Shown here: positions 6,039 through 9,216 of the stretch, piece by piece | Position numbering within the stretch: the first letter of the stretch is position 1 | Layout of the letters: each line of letters begins with the position of its first letter | Source: Sphingomonadaceae bacterium | Lineage (GTDB): Bacteria; Pseudomonadota; Alphaproteobacteria; Sphingomonadales; Sphingomonadaceae | Reading direction: 5' to 3' | DNA: 9,216 nt | Assembly: GCA_014380205.1 (NCBI GenBank) | Contig: JACMKH010000024.1 | Coordinates: 1 to 9,216, forward strand | The notes under the pieces: generated by a model | What the model was told of the DNA's origin: nothing | What the model saw: only the letters and a program-made list of their open reading frames with translations | The model's database searches: none | Made by a program: the position numbers and the translations under genes

Positions 6039-6863
6039 TCAGCCCTCGCTCGGGCAGCCCTCGAAATGCCGCGTGAGCAGCGCGGTCCATGCCGCCGCGC
6101 CGCCGTCGTCGGTGTGGACCAGCCGCAGCGCGAAGTCGGTCATCGGCGCGTGGTTGGGGACGCCCCATTCGGCGCCCAGGACATGGCCGTGCTCGGCGTC
6201 GATCCATAGCGGGCCGCCGCGCTGCCCGAGCGCGGGGCCGCCGACCTCGAAGCGCAGCGCGGGCCGGCCCTGATATTGCTCCTCGCGCACGAAATGCGCG
6301 TCGGCGCGGCCGAGGTTGCTGAGGAACGGGTGGGTCTCGTTCGGCTCATTCCACGCGAGCGGCAAGCCGAACCTGAAATCGGCGCGTGGGTCGGCACGGC
6401 CCATCGTTTGGACCGAGAGACTCGCGAGATCGAAATCATAGAGATGCCAAGGCGTGTCGGCGACCGCGATTTGCTCCTCGATCACGCCATCGCCGGTGAC
6501 GACGTGCGCGTCGATTCGGCGCGCGCCTGCATTCCAGAGCAAGGTCGCGAAATCCTCGTGCCGCGCCTCGGGCATCAACCGCCCGCCCGTCATTCGCGAG
6601 GCCTGGCCCGTGGTCGGGTCGATCCAGGCGGTCACCAGCGCCGCGCCCGTGCAGCGCTCGACCATCTTGTAGACCTCGAGCCGCCCCGCCGCGGCGCGAT
6701 AGACGTGGATGTGCTCGGGCATGCTGCCGTCGCGATTACTGCGGATATAGTGATAGATGCGCCCCTCGGGGCTCGCTCGCTCCTCGCCGCCTGCCCCGGT
6801 GGCGGCGATCCCCGTCACCGCGAGCAAGGCGGCCGCGCCGAGCATCGCCAGCTTCCCAACCAT
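6039..6863 (-). CDS. Exported protein of unknown function (274 aa), first gene of the kynU unit
   Basis: I do not recognise a family. The N-terminus is a plausible Sec signal peptide: K4, a hydrophobic run at about 5-21 (LAMLGAAALLAVTGIAA), then a small-residue region before GGEERASPEG. The mature part is soluble-looking, rich in aromatic and charged residues, with alternating patterns that suggest a mainly beta structure and no further membrane helix. Two cysteines (C71 in VERCTGA and C270 four residues from the end) could form a disulfide in the periplasm. The start is well supported: AGGAG lies 2 bases from a good spacing before ATG 6861-6863 (SD at 6866-6870). It ends 41 bases before the hydrolase gene on the same strand, so the two and kynU are probably one transcript. 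A binding or accessory role in the periplasm would be a guess. Confidence 0.82.
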   Translation of the reverse strand: MVGKLAMLGAAALLAVTGIAATGAGGEERASPEGRIYHYIRSNRDGSMPEHIHVYRAAAGRLEVYKMVERCTGAALVTAWIDPTTGQASRMTGGRLMPEARHEDFATLLWNAGARRIDAHVVTGDGVIEEQIAVADTPWHLYDFDLASLSVQTMGRADPRADFRFGLPLAWNEPNETHPFLSNLGRADAHFVREEQYQGRPALRFEVGGPALGQRGGPLWIDAEHGHVLGAEWGVPNHAPMTDFALRLVHTDDGGAAAWTALLTRHFEGCPSEG

Positions 6864-6865
6864 CG

Positions 6866-6870
6866 CTCCT
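6866..6870 (-). promoter_or_regulatory. Shine-Dalgarno for the exported unknown protein
   Basis: On the - strand the sequence reads AGGAGCG then ATG, placing a perfect AGGAG just ahead of the start codon at 6863. It is the best ribosome-binding site in the unit and fixes the start of its first gene. The two downstream genes have only GGGG-type sites. Confidence 0.7.
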
Positions 6871-6885
6871 GAACCTCGAAGTTGT

Positions 6886-6926
6886 TATTGCCTCGGTGTG
6901 TTAGTATGGCAATACAGCAACGTCAA
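6886..6926 (-). promoter_or_regulatory. Putative promoter with overlapping operator dyad ahead of the kynU unit
   Basis: Reading the - strand, TTGACG (+ axis 6921-6926) and TAACAC (6898-6903) are separated by exactly 17 bases. The -35 is a 5/6 match to the sigma-70 consensus; the -10 is weak (3/6). A perfect inverted repeat, TATTGCC (6886-6892) and GGCAATA (6908-6914) with a 15-base spacer, straddles the -10, with one half-site in the promoter spacer and the other at the likely start point. The half-site centres are 22 bases apart, about two helical turns, as expected for a dimeric regulator. Binding there would block polymerase. The regulator is not in the window. Confidence 0.45.
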
Positions 6927-6944
6927 GTGACATCCGACAAAGGT

Positions 6945-7022
6945 CCGCTCACCCTGAGCCTGTCGATGGGTGCAGGCCTCGCAGGCGTCGCGCTAACCCG
7001 TCGACAAGCTCAGGGTGAGCGG
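6945..7022. repeat. Large imperfect palindrome, REP-like intergenic element
   Basis: The arms at 6945-6971 and 6996-7022 are inverted copies. The outer 22 bases (starting CCGCTCACCCTGAGC at 6945, ending GCTCAGGGTGAGCGG at 7022) match at 21 positions with one C/A mismatch at 6960/7006. A further five inner pairs (TGGGT with ACCCG, one of them G-U) extend the stem, leaving a 24-base GC-rich loop. The core words CTCACCCTGAGC and GTCGA resemble a dispersed palindromic element I know from many sphingomonad and related genomes. It sits between two genes read leftwards, 38 bases after the thiolase stop. There is no T-tract on either side, so it is not a classical terminator, though it could protect the 3' end of the thiolase mRNA. 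No second copy is visible in the window. Confidence 0.75.
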
Positions 7023-7059
7023 GGTGGGGGCAGTCGGAGCGGGGAAGCGCTTGCTGCCG

Positions 7060-8232
<1,173 letters not shown>

Positions 8233-8240
8233 CGACGATT

Positions 8241-8245
8241 CTCCT
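8241..8245 (-). promoter_or_regulatory. Shine-Dalgarno that sets the thiolase start
   Basis: The - strand reads AGGAG, eight bases, then the ATG at 8232. This identifies the 390-residue start and argues against the longer open frame beginning at 8502. Confidence 0.75.
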
Positions 8246-8276
8246 GTTCGGGGGCTGTGAGGGATATACGCGGGCC

Positions 8277-9216
8277 TTAGCCCCTGGGTTGCGTCCGCGA
8301 AAGCCGTTCGCGCAGCGGCTCCCACAGCGTCTCGCGCGCGCGGCCGCCGACGACCATGCCGACATGGCCCTGCGCGAGATCGATCCGCTCGCCCGCGCCC
8401 GACGCGCTCGCGGCGGGGACGATGCGGTCGCTGGTCGAGACGATGTCGAGCACCGGGCAGGCAAGCGCGACGGGATCGACGGGCTTGCCGCCAACGCGCC
8501 ATTCGCCGCGTCCGGTCGCGTCGGCAAGGAACAGCGATTCGATCAGCTCGCGCGCCGCGCTGAAGGTCAGCGGCGGGCCGTCGTTGGCCCAGTCCTCGAG
8601 CGCGACGAAGGCGCGCGCGCGCTCGCCATCAGGGGGAAAGTCCGCGAAAGCCTCGAACTTGCCGACCGTGCGCCCAGGGTCGAGCCGCCAGAACGCGGTT
8701 TGGAGCACTTCCATCGGCAGCACGCCGAGCGCGCGGGCGGGGGGCTCGGCCTGCTCCCAGAGCGCCGTCAATCCCTCGCGCGCATCGTCGGGAAAGCCGG
8801 AGAAGCGCCAAGGCGTCGCGATCAGTGTGAGCGAGAGCGGCGCGGCCAGCGCCGCCGCGCCCGCCGCCATTGTGCCCCCCAAGCAATAGCCCACGAGATG
8901 CGCGGGCTCGCCGAGAGCGGCGGCGAGCGGCGCGAGCATCGTCTCGACATGCCCCGTGACATCGAGCTCGGCCTCGCCCGGCGCGGGCGCGCCCCAATCG
9001 ACGAGCAGTGGCCGCACGCGGTTCGCAGCGAGCCAGCGCAGCAGCGAATTGCCCTCGGCGAGATCCAGGATGTGCGGCGGATTGATCAGCGAGGGGACGA
9101 AGACCGCGGGCGGCCCCGCGCCGCCATAGTCGCGCAGCACGGCGCGGCCCGCGCGCGCGACCACAGGCATCCGCTCGAGTCGCGGCGCGCGCGCCGCCTG
9201 CTGATAGGCGCGGAGC
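8277..9216 (-). CDS. PhaC-type polyhydroxyalkanoate synthase / alpha-beta hydrolase, N-terminus outside window
   Basis: The family polymerises hydroxyacyl-CoA into polyester on granule surfaces. PhaC hallmarks are visible, numbered from the internal Met at 9170: [13 protein letters not shown] (25-37), LLVDWG (55-60), the cysteine-type lipase box GYCLGG with C96, the acid D248 in VSTSDRIVP, and H269 in [10 protein letters not shown]. The Cys-Asp spacing of 152 is close to that of compact class III synthases. The ATG at 9168-9170 is probably not the start: the frame stays open to the right edge, and the upstream residues [14 protein letters not shown] read like the usual pre-domain segment of PhaC proteins. 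The full protein is therefore likely some 340-370 residues, much shorter than class I enzymes (about 580). It could be a PhaC-like depolymerase or acyltransferase rather than a polymerase. The stop is TAA at 8277-8279, 44 bases before phaA, so the two form an operon. Confidence 0.82.
   Translation of the reverse strand, partial: LRAYQQAARAPRLERMPVVARAGRAVLRDYGGAGPPAVFVPSLINPPHILDLAEGNSLLRWLAANRVRPLLVDWGAPAPGEAELDVTGHVETMLAPLAAALGEPAHLVGYCLGGTMAAGAAALAAPLSLTLIATPWRFSGFPDDAREGLTALWEQAEPPARALGVLPMEVLQTAFWRLDPGRTVGKFEAFADFPPDGERARAFVALEDWANDGPPLTFSAARELIESLFLADATGRGEWRVGGKPVDPVALACPVLDIVSTSDRIVPAASASGAGERIDLAQGHVGMVVGGRARETLWEPLRERLSRTQPRG

Noticed and set aside
6945..7022. The palindrome as a Rho-independent terminator of the thiolase gene
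   Set aside because: No run of T follows the stem on either strand.
8233..8502. Upstream extension of the thiolase to a 480-residue protein
   Set aside because: The extra 90 residues are Arg-rich, overlap the PhaC-like gene, and the Shine-Dalgarno at 8241-8245 supports the start at 8232.
9168..9170. ATG as the true start of the PhaC-like gene
   Set aside because: The frame is open to the window edge and the upstream residues look like the usual PhaC lead-in, so the gene is treated as truncated by the window.

Overview
This is a very GC-rich bacterial window with strong third-position G/C bias. Gene content and style fit an alphaproteobacterium, most likely a sphingomonad: an MHS-type transporter, alr translationally coupled to mlaE-mlaF, a kynureninase operon, a PhaC/thiolase pair, and a palindromic intergenic repeat of the type common in Sphingomonadaceae. 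That assignment is inference from gene style; no marker gene in the window proves it. I see no insertion sequence, phage gene, CRISPR array, tRNA or rRNA.

The left half (1-3868) reads on the + strand. It opens with the C-terminal part of an MFS transporter cut by the window edge. Next comes a tightly packed operon, alr (alanine racemase), mlaE (lipid ABC permease) and mlaF (its ATPase), joined by two ATGA stop/start overlaps. After mlaF lies a 242-base gap that codes for nothing convincing. Its second half can fold into two stable hairpins, one with a GGAA tetraloop, followed by a textbook Rho-independent terminator. This is the best candidate in the window for an undescribed element: a small RNA, or a terminator-containing leader for the GNAT acetyltransferase gene that starts 25 bases after the T-tract.

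The right half reads on the - strand. A three-gene unit runs from 6863 down to 3861: an exported protein of unknown function, an exported alpha/beta-hydrolase with the HGGxW and GHSAGG motifs seen in kynurenine formamidases, and kynU (kynureninase). A plausible promoter overlapped by a 7-base dyad (TATTGCC / GGCAATA) sits ahead of it, suggesting a repressor-controlled tryptophan/kynurenine catabolic unit that yields anthranilate or related aromatic amines. kynU and the GNAT gene meet tail to tail and overlap by 8 bases.

Further right, a large imperfect palindrome (REP-like) separates this unit from a second - strand pair: a PhaC-type synthase/hydrolase running off the right edge, and downstream of it an acetyl-CoA acetyltransferase (phaA-type thiolase) with its catalytic Cys-His-Cys set intact. 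Together they point to polyhydroxyalkanoate metabolism, although no phaB reductase is visible here.

Most of the window is ordinary chromosomal metabolism. The parts that deserve a second look are the structured RNA region at 3168-3321, the MlaEF pair without an adjacent MCE protein, the dyad at 6886-6914, and the exported formamidase-like hydrolase with its unknown exported neighbour.
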